Made by a program: the position numbers and the translations under genes | The notes under the pieces: generated by a model | The model's input: only the letters and a program-made list of their open reading frames with translations | Databases searched by the model: none | What the model was told of the DNA's origin: nothing | Assembly: GCA_965227875.1 (NCBI GenBank) | Contig: OZ245783.1 | Coordinates: forward strand, 2,108,001 to 2,172,000 | Reading direction: 5' to 3' | Source of the DNA: G965227875 sp965227875 | GTDB lineage: Bacteria; Pseudomonadota; Alphaproteobacteria; Rhizobiales; JAJFHC01 | DNA: 64,000 nt | Shown here: positions 26,199 through 35,459 of the stretch, piece by piece | Layout of the letters: each line of letters begins with the position of its first letter | How positions within the stretch are numbered: the stretch's first letter is position 1

Positions 26199-27191
26199 AT
26201 GCCGACCAGCAAGCCTTTGGTCATCGTCACGCGCAAGCTGCCGGACATCGTCGAGACCCGCATGCGCGAGCTCTTCGACACCCGTCTCAACGTGGACGAC
26301 GAGCCCATGGACCAGGCTGCCCTGACGGAGGCCGTGTCCAAGGCCGTGGTGCTGGTCCCGACGGTCACCGACCGCATCGACGCGAAAGTGCTCAGCCAGG
26401 CCGGCCCGCAGCTCAAGCTCATCGCCAATTTCGGCACCGGCGTTGACAATATCGACGTGGAAACCGCGCGCACCCGCGGGATCACGGTCACCAACACGCC
26501 CGGCGTCCTGACCGAGGACACCGCCGATATGACCATGGCGCTCATCCTCGCCGTGCCGCGCCGGCTCACCGAAGGCGCGCGTTTCCTGACCGAGAGCGAG
26601 GGCAAGTGGCCGGGCTGGTCGCCAACCTGGATGCTCGGACACCGGATTTTCGGCAAGCGCCTCGGCATCATCGGCATGGGCCGCATCGGCCAGGCGGTCG
26701 CGCGGCGCGCCCGCGCCTTCGGCCTGCAGATCCACTATCACAACCGGCACCGGGTCAACGAGGCCATCGAGGAGGAACTCGAGGCGACCTACTGGGAAAG
26801 CCTCGACCAGATGCTCGCGCGCATGGACATCGTCTCGGTCAACTGCCCGCACACGCCGGCCACCTATCACCTGCTGTCGGCCCGCCGCCTCAAGCTGCTG
26901 CGCCCCGACGCCTATGTCGTCAACACCGCGCGCGGCGAGGTCATCGACGAGAACGCGCTGGCCCGCATGCTCGAGGCGGGCGAACTCGCCGGGGCCGGCC
27001 TCGACGTGTTCGAGCACGAACCCGCGGTGAATCCCAAGCTCGTGAAGAGCGACCGTGTCGTCCTCCTGCCCCACATGGGCTCGGCGACCATCGAGGGCCG
27101 CATCGACATGGGCGAGAAGGTCATCATCAACATCAAGACCTTCGTCGACGGCCACACCCCGCCCGACCGCGTCCTGCCCGCCATGCTCTGA
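26199..27191 (+). CDS. D-isomer-specific 2-hydroxyacid dehydrogenase (glyoxylate/hydroxypyruvate reductase-like)
   Basis: The 330-residue protein has the NAD(P) motif GMGRIG (159-164) and the catalytic Arg245 (NTARGEV), Glu274 (EHEP) and His292 (PHMGS). The sequence GTGVDNIDV and the length fit the GyaR/glyoxylate reductase branch, so it probably interconverts glyoxylate and glycolate or hydroxypyruvate and glycerate. It starts at an ATG behind TTGGAGGACAG. A repeat-rich region follows. Confidence 0.92.
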   Translation: MPTSKPLVIVTRKLPDIVETRMRELFDTRLNVDDEPMDQAALTEAVSKAVVLVPTVTDRIDAKVLSQAGPQLKLIANFGTGVDNIDVETARTRGITVTNTPGVLTEDTADMTMALILAVPRRLTEGARFLTESEGKWPGWSPTWMLGHRIFGKRLGIIGMGRIGQAVARRARAFGLQIHYHNRHRVNEAIEEELEATYWESLDQMLARMDIVSVNCPHTPATYHLLSARRLKLLRPDAYVVNTARGEVIDENALARMLEAGELAGAGLDVFEHEPAVNPKLVKSDRVVLLPHMGSATIEGRIDMGEKVIINIKTFVDGHTPPDRVLPAML

Positions 27192-27333
27192 CCCCGCCGG
27201 ACCGGAGCCCAACCCACCGGCTTTCTCCCGTTCCCACTCCCGACCACCGGCTCCGCTGCCCGCCCTCCGGTCCGACGCCCGCCCGGTACGTTCGACCGTC
27301 GTCCCCCTCCTCCGGCCTTTGCTTCCCTGCCCC

Positions 27334-28075
27334 CGAATTGCCGGCGAACGCCGGTATCCAGGAGCGTCAGGCGGAGTGGGGGATGGATCCTGCCTTTCGT
27401 CAGGAATTCGGGCGGGACTTGGCGTGCCCAGGAGCCCGCCGTTCTCCCGCGCACCTGACTGTCGATCCGGTGACCGCCTGCTCGAATTGCCAGCGAAAGC
27501 CGGCATCCAGGGCGTCAGGCGGTGCGGGTGGTGGATCCTGACTTTCGTCAGGAATTCGGGAGGGGGCCTTTGGGAATAGCGGGGGCGTTGGGCATGGCGG
27601 GGGTGTTTGGGACGCATCGGGGTCGTTTTGTTAGGGCCGTTGGCCCGCCGTCCGCCCAGCATTCGACCGCCGTTCCTTAGTCAGGCCTTTTGCTTCCCTG
27701 CTCCCCGAATCGCCGGCGAAAGCCGGTATCCAGGGCGTCAGGCGGTGTGGGTGCTGGATCCTGACTTCCGTCAGGAATACGGGAGGGACTTGGCACGTCC
27801 GAGATCCCGCCGTTCTCCCGCGTACCTGACTGTCGATCCGGTGCCCGCCTGCTCGAATTGCCGCCGAAAGCCGGTATCCAGGGCGTCAGGCGGTGTGGGT
27901 GCTGGATCCTGACTTTCGTCAGGAATTCGGAAGGAGACTTGGCGCGCCCGAGAGCCCGCCGTTCTCCCGCACACGTGACTGTTGATCCGGTTACCGCTTA
28001 CTTGAATTGCCGGCGCAGGCCGGCATCCAGGGCGGCAGGCGGTGCGGGGGATGGATCCTGACTTTCGTCAGGAAT
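27334..28075. repeat. Cluster of five REP-like bipartite repeats
   Basis: Five copies start near 27334, 27483, 27716, 27854 and 28003. Each has a first palindrome (CCGGCGAAAGCCGG and variants, then TATCCAG), about 25 bp, and a second palindrome (CCTGACTTTCGTCAGG). Spacing is about 138-149 bp, except for one interval of 233 bp. The 0.94-kb gap 27192-28130 shows no convincing gene. Dispersed elements of this kind are common in alphaproteobacterial intergenic DNA. Confidence 0.85.
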
Positions 28076-28130
28076 TCGAGGGCCTAAGGATACATTGGGG
28101 TTGGGTCGGCAGGGGACGGCGGTTGTTGGG

Positions 28131-28937
28131 TCAGGCGGTGCGGTGGGCGGACAGGTCCGTGATGGTGGGGTTGCGGCCGTTGAGCGGGTTGTCCGGGTCC
28201 CAGGGCAGGCGGATGGTGCGGCAGTCGGCCGCGAGCGCGTCGTACATGAGCAGCCGCCCCACCAGCGAGTCGCCGATGCCGAGGATTTCCTTGATCACCT
28301 CGATCGCCTGGATGGAGCCGATGATCCCCGTCAGCGCCCCGATGATGCCCGCCTCCTCGCAGGTCGGCACCGTTCCCGGCGGCGGGGCCTCGGGCAGAAG
28401 GCAGCGATAGCTCGGCCGCGGCGTGCCGTCCGCGTCGGTCTCGAAGGCGCGATAGGTGGAGATCTGGCCGTCGAATTGGCCCACGGCCGCCGAGACCAGC
28501 GGGACGCGGGCGAAATAGCACGCGTCGTTGACCAGGAAACGGGTCGCGAAATTGTCGCATCCGTCGGCGACGATGTCGTAGTCGCCGATCACGTCCATGG
28601 CGTTGTCGGCCGTCAGACGGGTCTCGTGGCCCCGCAGCGACACATGCGGGTTGATCGCCGCGACCGTTTCGCCCGCGCTGCGTGTTTTCGGCACGCCGAT
28701 GCGGTCGCTGCGATGCAGGATCTGGCGCTGCAGGTTGGACAGGGCCACCGTGTCGTCGTCGATGACCCCGAGCGTGCCGACCCCGGCGGCGGCGAGATAC
28801 ATCAGCACCGGCGAACCGAGCCCGCCCGCACCGATCACCAGAACCCGTGCGGCCTTGAGCTTCTGCTGGCCCGGTCCGCCCACGTCGCGCAGGATGATGT
28901 GGCGCTGATAGCGCTCGATCTCCTCGTCGCTCAGCAT
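28131..28937 (-). CDS. moeB: MoeB/ThiF-family adenylyltransferase
   Basis: MoeB adenylates the C-terminal Gly of a sulfur-carrier protein (MoaD or ThiS). The 268-residue protein has the nucleotide site GAGGLGS (36-42), Arg71 and Asp128 regions, and the conserved Cys193 in PTCEEAG. The usual two CxxC zinc pairs are degenerate: SYRC replaces the first and WDPDNPLNG stands where the second normally lies. There is no rhodanese tail. Its ATG overlaps the dut stop by 7 bp. Confidence 0.88.
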   Translation of the reverse strand: MLSDEEIERYQRHIILRDVGGPGQQKLKAARVLVIGAGGLGSPVLMYLAAAGVGTLGVIDDDTVALSNLQRQILHRSDRIGVPKTRSAGETVAAINPHVSLRGHETRLTADNAMDVIGDYDIVADGCDNFATRFLVNDACYFARVPLVSAAVGQFDGQISTYRAFETDADGTPRPSYRCLLPEAPPPGTVPTCEEAGIIGALTGIIGSIQAIEVIKEILGIGDSLVGRLLMYDALAADCRTIRLPWDPDNPLNGRNPTITDLSAHRTA

Positions 28938-29416
28938 CCCGCTCCTCCTGCGGACGGTCCCGTGCCCGAGGACCCGAAGCCGCCGTCCCCGCGTTCCGTC
29001 TCGTCCAGAGTTCCGGTTTCGAGCACCTTCATCCGGGCGACCGGCGCCACGATCATCTGCGCGATGCGCATGCCGCGCGTCACCGTGAAGGGTTCGTCCC
29101 CGTGGTTGATCAGGATCACCTTCACCTCGCCGCGATAATCCTCGTCGATCGTGCCGGGCGTGTTGAGCACCGTCACGCCGTTGCGCGCGGCAAGCCCCGA
29201 CCGCGGACGCACCTGCGCTTCGTGGGCCGCGGGCAGGGCGACGGCGAATCCGGTCGGCACCAGCGCGCGGGCCCCGGCGGCGATGGTGAGCGGTGCGTCG
29301 GCGGGCACCGCGGCGGGTAGGTCGAGCCCGGCCGCCCCGGCGCTTTCGTAAGCCGGCAGGGCAAGGCCGTCGCCATGGGCGAGCCGGAGGATCCGCAGTT
29401 CGGTCATCCCCGTCAT
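28931..29416 (-). CDS. dut: dUTP diphosphatase
   Basis: The enzyme hydrolyses dUTP to dUMP and keeps uracil out of DNA. The 161-residue protein has the trimeric dUTPase motifs: AGLDL, RPRSGLAARNGV, GTIDEDYRGE, RIAQMI and the C-terminal P-loop-like GFGSSG. The ATG at 29416 overlaps the coaBC stop (ATGA); a second ATG at 29407 is possible. Confidence 0.97.
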   Translation of the reverse strand: MTGMTELRILRLAHGDGLALPAYESAGAAGLDLPAAVPADAPLTIAAGARALVPTGFAVALPAAHEAQVRPRSGLAARNGVTVLNTPGTIDEDYRGEVKVILINHGDEPFTVTRGMRIAQMIVAPVARMKVLETGTLDETERGDGGFGSSGTGPSAGGAGC

Positions 29417-30630
29417 GCTCCGTCCGCGCCGCCGCCGAGGGTCCGGGCGATCCGGTCCACGAGGCGGGCCGCGACATCCGCCTTGGCGAGGTCGGGCCAG
29501 CTTTCGGTTTCGTCCGCGGTGATGACGTGGACCGTGTTGCGGTCGCCGCCCATGATGCCGGTCTGCGGCGACACGTCGTTGGCGACGATCCAGTCGCATC
29601 CCTTGCGCGCGCGCTTGGCGCGGGCGTTGGCGATGACGTCGTCGGTTTCCGCGGCGAATCCGACCACGAGACCCGGACGCCCCGACGCGAGATTGGCGAC
29701 GGTCCTGAGGATGTCCGGATTCTCCGAAAGCGCGAGTTCCGGCGGCGCGCCGCCGGTCTTCTTGATCTTGGAGTCCGTCGGCACCGCCGCTTTCCAGTCC
29801 GCCACGGCGGCAGCGAAGATCCCGGCATCGGCGGGAAGCGCCGCCCGGCAGGCCTCCAGCATCTGGTCGGCGGTCTCGACGGCAACCACGTTCACGCCGG
29901 CCGGCGGGTCAAGCGTGACCGGCCCCGAGACGAGCGTCACCCGCGCCCCGGCCGCCGCCGCCGCGCCGGCAATGGCGTAACCCTGTTTTCCCGACGACCG
30001 GTTGGCGATATAGCGCACCGGATCGATCGGTTCGTGGGTCGGTCCGGCGGTCACCAGAACATGGCGGCCGGCGAGCGGGCCGTCGGCAGGCGCGAGGGCC
30101 GCCTCGATGGCCGCCAGGATCTCGTGCGGTTCGGCCATGCGTCCCGGACCGTATTCGCCGCAGGCCATGTCGCCCTCGTTGGGCCCGACGAAGGCGATAC
30201 CGTCGGCGGCCAGTCCGGCCATGTTGCGGCGTGTGGCCGCGTGCTCCCACATGCGCACGTTCATGGCCGGGGCTGCGAGCACCGGCTTGTCGGTGGCAAG
30301 CAGCAGGGTGGTCGCGAGGTCGTCCGCGAGGCCGGCGTGCATGCGCGCCAGGATGTCGGCTGTGGCCGGGGCGACCACCACAAGGTCGGCGTCCCGGGAA
30401 TGCTGGATGTGCCCCATCTCCGCCTCGCGGGTCAGGTCGAAGAGTTCCGTGTGCACCGGCTCTCCGGTCAGCGCGGCCACCGAAAGCGGCGTCACGAACT
30501 GCGCGCCGCCCTCGGTGAGGACGCAGGAGACGGTCGCGCCGCGTTCGCGCAGCCGGCGGATGAGTTCGAGCGTCTTGTAGGCGGCGATCCCGCCGCTGAT
30601 GATCAGGAGTATCCGTCTGCCGTTCAGCAT
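29413..30630 (-). CDS. coaBC: Bifunctional phosphopantothenoylcysteine decarboxylase / phosphopantothenate-cysteine ligase
   Basis: CoaBC carries out the second and third steps of coenzyme A synthesis from pantothenate. The 405-residue protein has an N-terminal flavoprotein domain (GGIAAYK, PAMNVRMW, ACGEYGPGRM with the active-site Cys) and a C-terminal ligase domain (TAGPTHEPIDPVRYI, SSGKQGYA). The ATG at 30630 has GGGAGGCGG upstream. It overlaps dut by 4 bp. Confidence 0.96.
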   Translation of the reverse strand: MLNGRRILLIISGGIAAYKTLELIRRLRERGATVSCVLTEGGAQFVTPLSVAALTGEPVHTELFDLTREAEMGHIQHSRDADLVVVAPATADILARMHAGLADDLATTLLLATDKPVLAAPAMNVRMWEHAATRRNMAGLAADGIAFVGPNEGDMACGEYGPGRMAEPHEILAAIEAALAPADGPLAGRHVLVTAGPTHEPIDPVRYIANRSSGKQGYAIAGAAAAAGARVTLVSGPVTLDPPAGVNVVAVETADQMLEACRAALPADAGIFAAAVADWKAAVPTDSKIKKTGGAPPELALSENPDILRTVANLASGRPGLVVGFAAETDDVIANARAKRARKGCDWIVANDVSPQTGIMGGDRNTVHVITADETESWPDLAKADVAARLVDRIARTLGGGADGA

Positions 30631-30685
30631 GTGCCGCCTCCCGCCCGAACCCGGACCTTTTCGATTGTGCAGATCGGGATCATGG

Positions 30686-32287
30686 TCAGAACACCTGCGC
30701 CAGCGCAATGACCACGAGGGCCGCGGCGCCGATCCACAAAGCGGCCCGGGCGGGCCGGTTCTGGCGCGCCTGCGCGGCGCCGATGGCGTCGGCCGTCTCC
30801 GCGTCGAGGCGCAGACCCTGGCCGGCGGCGGCCTCGTTCAGTGTCTGTGCGGCGCGTTCGGCCACCGCGAGAAACTCCGGCAGGCCGCCGACCAGGCGGC
30901 CCAGCACGGCCGCGCCTTCCGCGGCGTCCTGGATGCGCGCTTCCGGGCCGATGCGTGACCGCATCCACTCCTCAACGACCGGCTCGGCCGTGGTCCACAT
31001 GTTGAGCACCGGGTCGAGCGTGCGCGCCACTCCCTCCACCACCACCATCGTCTTCTGCAGAAGCAGAAGCTGCGGCTGCGTCACCATGTCGAACTGTTCG
31101 GTCACGTGGAACAACTGGCCCAGCAGCCGCGCCATCGATATCTCGCTGGCGTCCTTGTCCATGAGAGGCTCCCCGATCGCCCGCAGGGCCTGGGCGAAGG
31201 TGGAGACCGGATGATGCGGCGGCACGTACCCCGCATCGTAGTGCACCTGCGCAACGCGCATGTAGTCGCGGGTGATGAATCCGTGGAGGATCTCGGCCAG
31301 GAAGCGCCTGTCCTTGTGCGACAGCCGGCCGGTAATGCCGAAATCGACCGCGACCAGCGTGCCGTCGGGCTCGACGAAGAGGTTGCCCTGGTGCATGTCG
31401 GCGTGAAAGAACCCGTCGCGCATGGCGTGCCGCAGGAAGGACTGGATGACGGTTCGGCCCAGGCGCTTGAGGTCGTGGCCTTCCGCTTCGAGGCGGGCGA
31501 CGTCGTTGAGCGGTATGCCGTCGATCCATTCGAGCGTGAGCACGCGCCGCGCCGTCCGGCTCCAGTCGACCCGTGGAACCCGGAAGCCGGAATCCGAAGC
31601 GATGTTCTCCGCCATTTCCGAAAGGGCGGCGGCCTCCATGCGAAGGTCCATTTCCAGCTCGACTGACCGGGCGAGCGTGTCCACGGCATCGACGGGCCTC
31701 AGGCGCCGCGTCGGCTTGTGAAAGCGTTCGGCCAGCCTCGCGACGAAGAAGAAGGCGTCGAGGTCGCGGGCGAAACGCTTCTCGATCCCTGGCCGGAGGA
31801 TCTTCACCGCGACCGGGCTTTCCCGGGTCTCTCCTTCGCCGGCTTCCCCGGCCACGGTCGCGTAGTGGACCTGGGCGATCGAGGCTGCGGCCACCGATGT
31901 GCCGAAACTGGCGTAGAGGCCCCGACAGGGCGCGCCGAGCTGGCTTTCTATCGTGGCCTCGGCCTCTGCCTGGTCGAAGGACGGCATGCGGTCCTGCAGC
32001 GCGGCCAGGGCGGTGGCCATTTCCGGGCCGACGAGGTCGGGCCGCGTCGCCAGGAACTGGCCGAGCTTGATGTGGCTCGGGCCGAGGGCCTCGAGCGCCG
32101 AGGTGACCCGAAGGCTGCGGGCGGCTGCGTCTTCGGCCGGGCCCTCGCCGCCCAGCGCGAGCATCCGGTAGGCGAGGCGCGCGGGCGCCGGCAGGTCGGC
32201 AAGGAAATCCTCCGGCAGGATCCCGTGCCGGGCGAAGGTCCGGCCCGCGCGGAACAGGTGGCTCATATGGCGCAAAGCGGCGATCAT
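30686..32287 (-). CDS. ubiB: Ubiquinone biosynthesis kinase-like protein UbiB
   Basis: UbiB is an atypical ABC1/ADCK-family ATPase needed for ubiquinone synthesis at the membrane. The 533-residue protein has the KxGQ motif (KLGQFLATRPDL), the lysine strand VAVKILRPGI, HADMHQGNL, the metal motif VDFGITGRL and a hydrophobic C-terminal anchor. It starts 10 bp after the ubiE stop. Confidence 0.96.
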   Translation of the reverse strand: MIAALRHMSHLFRAGRTFARHGILPEDFLADLPAPARLAYRMLALGGEGPAEDAAARSLRVTSALEALGPSHIKLGQFLATRPDLVGPEMATALAALQDRMPSFDQAEAEATIESQLGAPCRGLYASFGTSVAAASIAQVHYATVAGEAGEGETRESPVAVKILRPGIEKRFARDLDAFFFVARLAERFHKPTRRLRPVDAVDTLARSVELEMDLRMEAAALSEMAENIASDSGFRVPRVDWSRTARRVLTLEWIDGIPLNDVARLEAEGHDLKRLGRTVIQSFLRHAMRDGFFHADMHQGNLFVEPDGTLVAVDFGITGRLSHKDRRFLAEILHGFITRDYMRVAQVHYDAGYVPPHHPVSTFAQALRAIGEPLMDKDASEISMARLLGQLFHVTEQFDMVTQPQLLLLQKTMVVVEGVARTLDPVLNMWTTAEPVVEEWMRSRIGPEARIQDAAEGAAVLGRLVGGLPEFLAVAERAAQTLNEAAAGQGLRLDAETADAIGAAQARQNRPARAALWIGAAALVVIALAQVF

Positions 32288-32297
32288 GGTGCGGTGT

Positions 32298-33095
32298 TCA
32301 GATCCGCCAACCCGAGTGCAGCGCGGCGATGCCGCCGCTCAGGTTGCGGAAGGAGACCTGGGAAAACCCCGCGTCCGATATCATCGACGCGAACCGGTCC
32401 TGGTCGGGAAACCGGCGGATGCTCTCCACGAGGTAGCGATAGGCCGAACCGTCTCCGGTCACCGCCTTGCCGATCGCCGGGATCGCTGCAAAGGAATACC
32501 CGTCATAGATGGCGTCGAGACCGGGCACGTCGACGCTCGAGAATTCCAGGCACAGGAAGCGTCCGCCCGGCCGCAGCACCCGGTAGGCTTCCGCGAGCGC
32601 CCGGTCTATGGCGGTCACGTTGCGAATGCCGAAGGCGATCGTGTAGGCGTCGAAGGAACGATCGGGAAAACCGAGCGCCTCCGCGTTCCCGGCCACGAAG
32701 CGGCAGGTCGCGTCATGGCCGTTCTCCCGGGCCCGCCTGCGGCCGACGCCGAGCATGGCGGGATTGATGTCGCACACGGTGATGTCCGTGCCCGGGCCGG
32801 CCGCGTCCGCGATCCGGAAGGCGACGTCGCCGGTGCCGCCGGCGACGTCGAGGACCCGAAACGGCCTGGCGTTTCGCGGCGGTGCGAGCCAGTCGACCAT
32901 GGCGATTTTCCAGGCCCGGTGGATACCGCCTGACATCAGGTCGTTCATCAGGTCGTAACGCTCGGCAACGCTGTCGAAAACGGCGTTGACCATGCCCTGC
33001 TTGGCCCCGCTTTCGACCTCGCTGAAGCCGAAATGCGTGGTTTGACCGTCCGCTCCGCCTGGGCGGCCGGACCGTGTCGAGGAGTTGCCTGTCAT
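32298..33095 (-). CDS. ubiE: Demethylmenaquinone/2-polyprenylbenzoquinol C-methyltransferase
   Basis: UbiE carries out C-methylation in ubiquinone (and menaquinone) synthesis using SAM. The 265-residue protein shows VFDSVAERYDLMNDLMSGGIHR, the SAM motif DVAGGTGDVAF and the family signature IAFGIRNV. The ATG at 33095 is chosen because the longer frame runs into mutM. It heads the leftward operon ubiE-ubiB-coaBC-dut-moeB and is divergent from mutM. Confidence 0.97.
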   Translation of the reverse strand: MTGNSSTRSGRPGGADGQTTHFGFSEVESGAKQGMVNAVFDSVAERYDLMNDLMSGGIHRAWKIAMVDWLAPPRNARPFRVLDVAGGTGDVAFRIADAAGPGTDITVCDINPAMLGVGRRRARENGHDATCRFVAGNAEALGFPDRSFDAYTIAFGIRNVTAIDRALAEAYRVLRPGGRFLCLEFSSVDVPGLDAIYDGYSFAAIPAIGKAVTGDGSAYRYLVESIRRFPDQDRFASMISDAGFSQVSFRNLSGGIAALHSGWRI

Positions 33096-33212
33096 ATTGC
33101 CCGACACCTTATCCCACCGCGCGCGCGGGCGCCATGATCGAAGCTGTCGCGGGCGCCGGATTTCATGATACTGGTTAGCGCGCCAGACGCCTGTAACCGG
33201 ACCCCGCGCCCG

Positions 33213-34103
33213 ATGCCCGAATTGCCCGAAGTCGAGACCGTCTGCCGTGGCCTTGCCCCGGTCATGGAGGGACGGTGCTTCGCCGGCGTCGAGCAGAACC
33301 GCCCGGATCTCCGCATTCCCTTCCCGCCCGGCTTCGCCGACCGTCTCGCCGGCCGCCGCGTCGTCTCGGTCGGCCGCCGCGCCAAGTATATTCTCGTGCG
33401 GCTGGAGGGCGGCGAGGTGCTGGTGATCCATCTGGGCATGTCCGGCCGCATTACCATCCGTCCCCCGGGAAACGGCGGCGAGACCGCCACGGCCGCGTTC
33501 GTGCACGCGGGCGGCGAGGCCGGCGGGCCCCACGATCACGTGGTGTTCCGTCTCGATGACGGCACCGTGCTGGTGTACTCCGATCCCCGGCGGTTCGGGC
33601 TCATGACCATCATGGGGGACGGCGATTTCGACAGTCATGCGCTTTTCCGGCATCTCGGCGTCGAACCTCTTGGCAACCTGCTGACCGCGGCGCACCTCAA
33701 CGCCGCCCTGCGCGGCCGGCGCACGCCGCTCAAGGCGGCGCTGCTCGACCAGAAGATCGTGGTCGGCGTGGGCAACATATATGCCTGCGAGGCGCTCTAT
33801 CGCGCCGGGCTGTCGCCCCGCCGAAGTGCGGCGAGCATCGCGACGAAGGGCGACATGCCGGGCACGAGGGTCGAACGGCTGGTGGCCGCGGTCCGCCAGG
33901 TGCTGGCGGAGGCGATCGAGGCCGGCGGGTCGAGCCTGCGCGACTATGTGCATACCGACGGCGAACTCGGTTATTTCCAGCACCGTTTCGCCGTATACGA
34001 CCGCGAAGGCCAGCCCTGCCGGCGCGAAGGCTGCGGCGGCACCGTACGGCGCATCGTCCAGTCGGGCCGCTCCACCTTCTTCTGTCCATCTTGCCAAAAA
34101 TAG
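33213..34103 (+). CDS. mutM: Formamidopyrimidine-DNA glycosylase
   Basis: MutM (Fpg) removes 8-oxoguanine and formamidopyrimidines from DNA. The 296-residue protein begins MPELPEVET, supplying the catalytic N-terminal Pro and Glu; it has the conserved Lys region and a C-terminal zinc finger (CRREGC...CPSC). The ATG at 33213 is fixed by the need for Pro2. Confidence 0.98.
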   Translation: MPELPEVETVCRGLAPVMEGRCFAGVEQNRPDLRIPFPPGFADRLAGRRVVSVGRRAKYILVRLEGGEVLVIHLGMSGRITIRPPGNGGETATAAFVHAGGEAGGPHDHVVFRLDDGTVLVYSDPRRFGLMTIMGDGDFDSHALFRHLGVEPLGNLLTAAHLNAALRGRRTPLKAALLDQKIVVGVGNIYACEALYRAGLSPRRSAASIATKGDMPGTRVERLVAAVRQVLAEAIEAGGSSLRDYVHTDGELGYFQHRFAVYDREGQPCRREGCGGTVRRIVQSGRSTFFCPSCQK

Positions 34104-34169
34104 CAAATCGCGACACATATTGAGCCGGTTTCGCGGGCGGTCGGCGCCAACGAGGGAGACGGACAACGC

Positions 34170-34943
34170 ATGGCTTACGAATTCATCAACGTCGAGACGA
34201 GGGGACGTGTCGGGTTGATCACCCTCAACCGCCCCAAGGCGCTCAATGCGCTCAATTCCGGTCTCATGGACGAGGTTTCCTCCGCTCTCGACGGTTTCGA
34301 GGCCGACGACAAGATCGGCTGTGTCGTCCTGACCGGCAACGAGAAGGCTTTCGCGGCCGGTGCCGACATCAAGGAAATGCAGTCCAAGACCTATCAGGAC
34401 GCCTACCGCGAGGATTTCATCACCAGCTGGGAACGGGTGTCGCGTTGCCGCAAGCCGGTGGTCGCCGCGGTTGCCGGCTACGCCCTGGGAGGCGGCTGCG
34501 AACTCGCCATGATGTGCGACTTCATCATCGCGGCCGACACGGCCCGGTTCGGCCAGCCGGAAATCACCCTCGGCGTCATGCCGGGCGCGGGCGGCACCCA
34601 GCGTCTGACCCGCTTCGTCGGCAAGTCCAAAGCCATGGAAATGTGCCTCACCGGCCGCATGATGGATGCCGAGGAGGCAGAACGGTCGGGTCTTGTGAGC
34701 AGGATCGTGCCGGCCGACAAGCTCGTCGAGGAAGCGGTTTCGACGGCGGCCAAGATCGCGTCCTTCTCCCTGAACGCGGTGATGATGACGAAAGAGACCG
34801 TGAACAGGGCCTACGAGACGACGCTCGCCGAGGGCGTGCGCTTCGAACGCCGGGTCTTCCACTCGATGTTCGGCACCGAAGACCAGCAGGAAGGCATGAC
34901 CGCCTTCGTCGAGAAACGCGAGCCCCGGTTCAACAAGCGCTGA
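34170..34943 (+). CDS. Enoyl-CoA hydratase
   Basis: The enzyme hydrates 2-enoyl-CoA in fatty acid beta-oxidation. The 257-residue crotonase-fold protein has both catalytic glutamates, Glu111 (GGGCELAMMCD) and Glu131 (GQPEITLG), and the oxyanion-hole region AAGADIKEM. It lies between mutM and rpsT, a conserved position in Hyphomicrobiales. The ribosome site is GAGGGAGACGG. Confidence 0.95.
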   Translation: MAYEFINVETRGRVGLITLNRPKALNALNSGLMDEVSSALDGFEADDKIGCVVLTGNEKAFAAGADIKEMQSKTYQDAYREDFITSWERVSRCRKPVVAAVAGYALGGGCELAMMCDFIIAADTARFGQPEITLGVMPGAGGTQRLTRFVGKSKAMEMCLTGRMMDAEEAERSGLVSRIVPADKLVEEAVSTAAKIASFSLNAVMMTKETVNRAYETTLAEGVRFERRVFHSMFGTEDQQEGMTAFVEKREPRFNKR

Positions 34944-34960
34944 CCTTCGTCGCAATCCTG

Positions 34961-34989
34961 TTGACGCCGGTTTGCGCGCTGGCTATAAC
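34961..34989 (+). promoter_or_regulatory. rpsT promoter
   Basis: TTGACG (34961-34966) and TATAAC (34984-34989) with exactly 17 bp between them make one of the best sigma-70-type matches in the window. The leader before rpsT is about 120 nt, long enough for S20 feedback control. Confidence 0.75.
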
Positions 34990-35115
34990 GCCGCGAACCG
35001 CAGGGCCTATGGGTGCTGCGGCGTCCGGTATTGGCTGGATGCCCGCCCCTGTTCCCCGCAAGTGACTTTCGAACGTAAAGTTCCAGAATTCTGACAGCGA
35101 AAAGGTCGAACCGAC

Positions 35116-35382
35116 ATGGCCAACACCGCCTCGGCAAAAAAGGCGATCCGACAGATCGATCGCCGCACCAAGGTCAACCGCATGCGGCGCAGCCGTATCC
35201 GTTCCTACATCCGCAAGGTCGAAGAAGCGATCGCCAGCGGTGATGCGGTCGCGGCCGCGGAAGCCCTGAAGGCGGCGCAGCCGGAAATCATGCGTGGCGC
35301 CCAGAAGGGGCTCTTCCACAGCAACATGGCCTCGCGCAAGGTGTCCCGCCTTTCGCGCCGCATCAAGGCGATCAGCGCCTGA
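35116..35382 (+). CDS. rpsT: 30S ribosomal protein S20
   Basis: S20 is a primary 16S rRNA-binding protein. The 88-residue, very basic protein has the family opening MANTASAKKAIRQIDRR and the C-terminal GLFHSNMASRKVSRLSRRI. It has its own promoter and terminator, so it is a single-gene unit. Confidence 0.98.
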   Translation: MANTASAKKAIRQIDRRTKVNRMRRSRIRSYIRKVEEAIASGDAVAAAEALKAAQPEIMRGAQKGLFHSNMASRKVSRLSRRIKAISA

Positions 35383-35424
35383 GCGCCTAGGCGAAAACGC
35401 CCCTCCGGGCCACAGGATCCATTG

Positions 35425-35459
35425 GGCCGTTCCGCATTGCGGGACGGCCTTCTTTTTTG
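35425..35459 (+). terminator. Terminator after rpsT
   Basis: GGCCGTTCCGC (35425-35435) pairs with GCGGGACGGCC (35439-35449) around a three-base loop, with one G-U pair, followed by TTCTTTTTTG. Confidence 0.85.

Noticed and set aside
27193..28061. Frames inside the REP-like cluster
   Set aside because: Their translations simply repeat the palindromic units and overlap one another on both strands.
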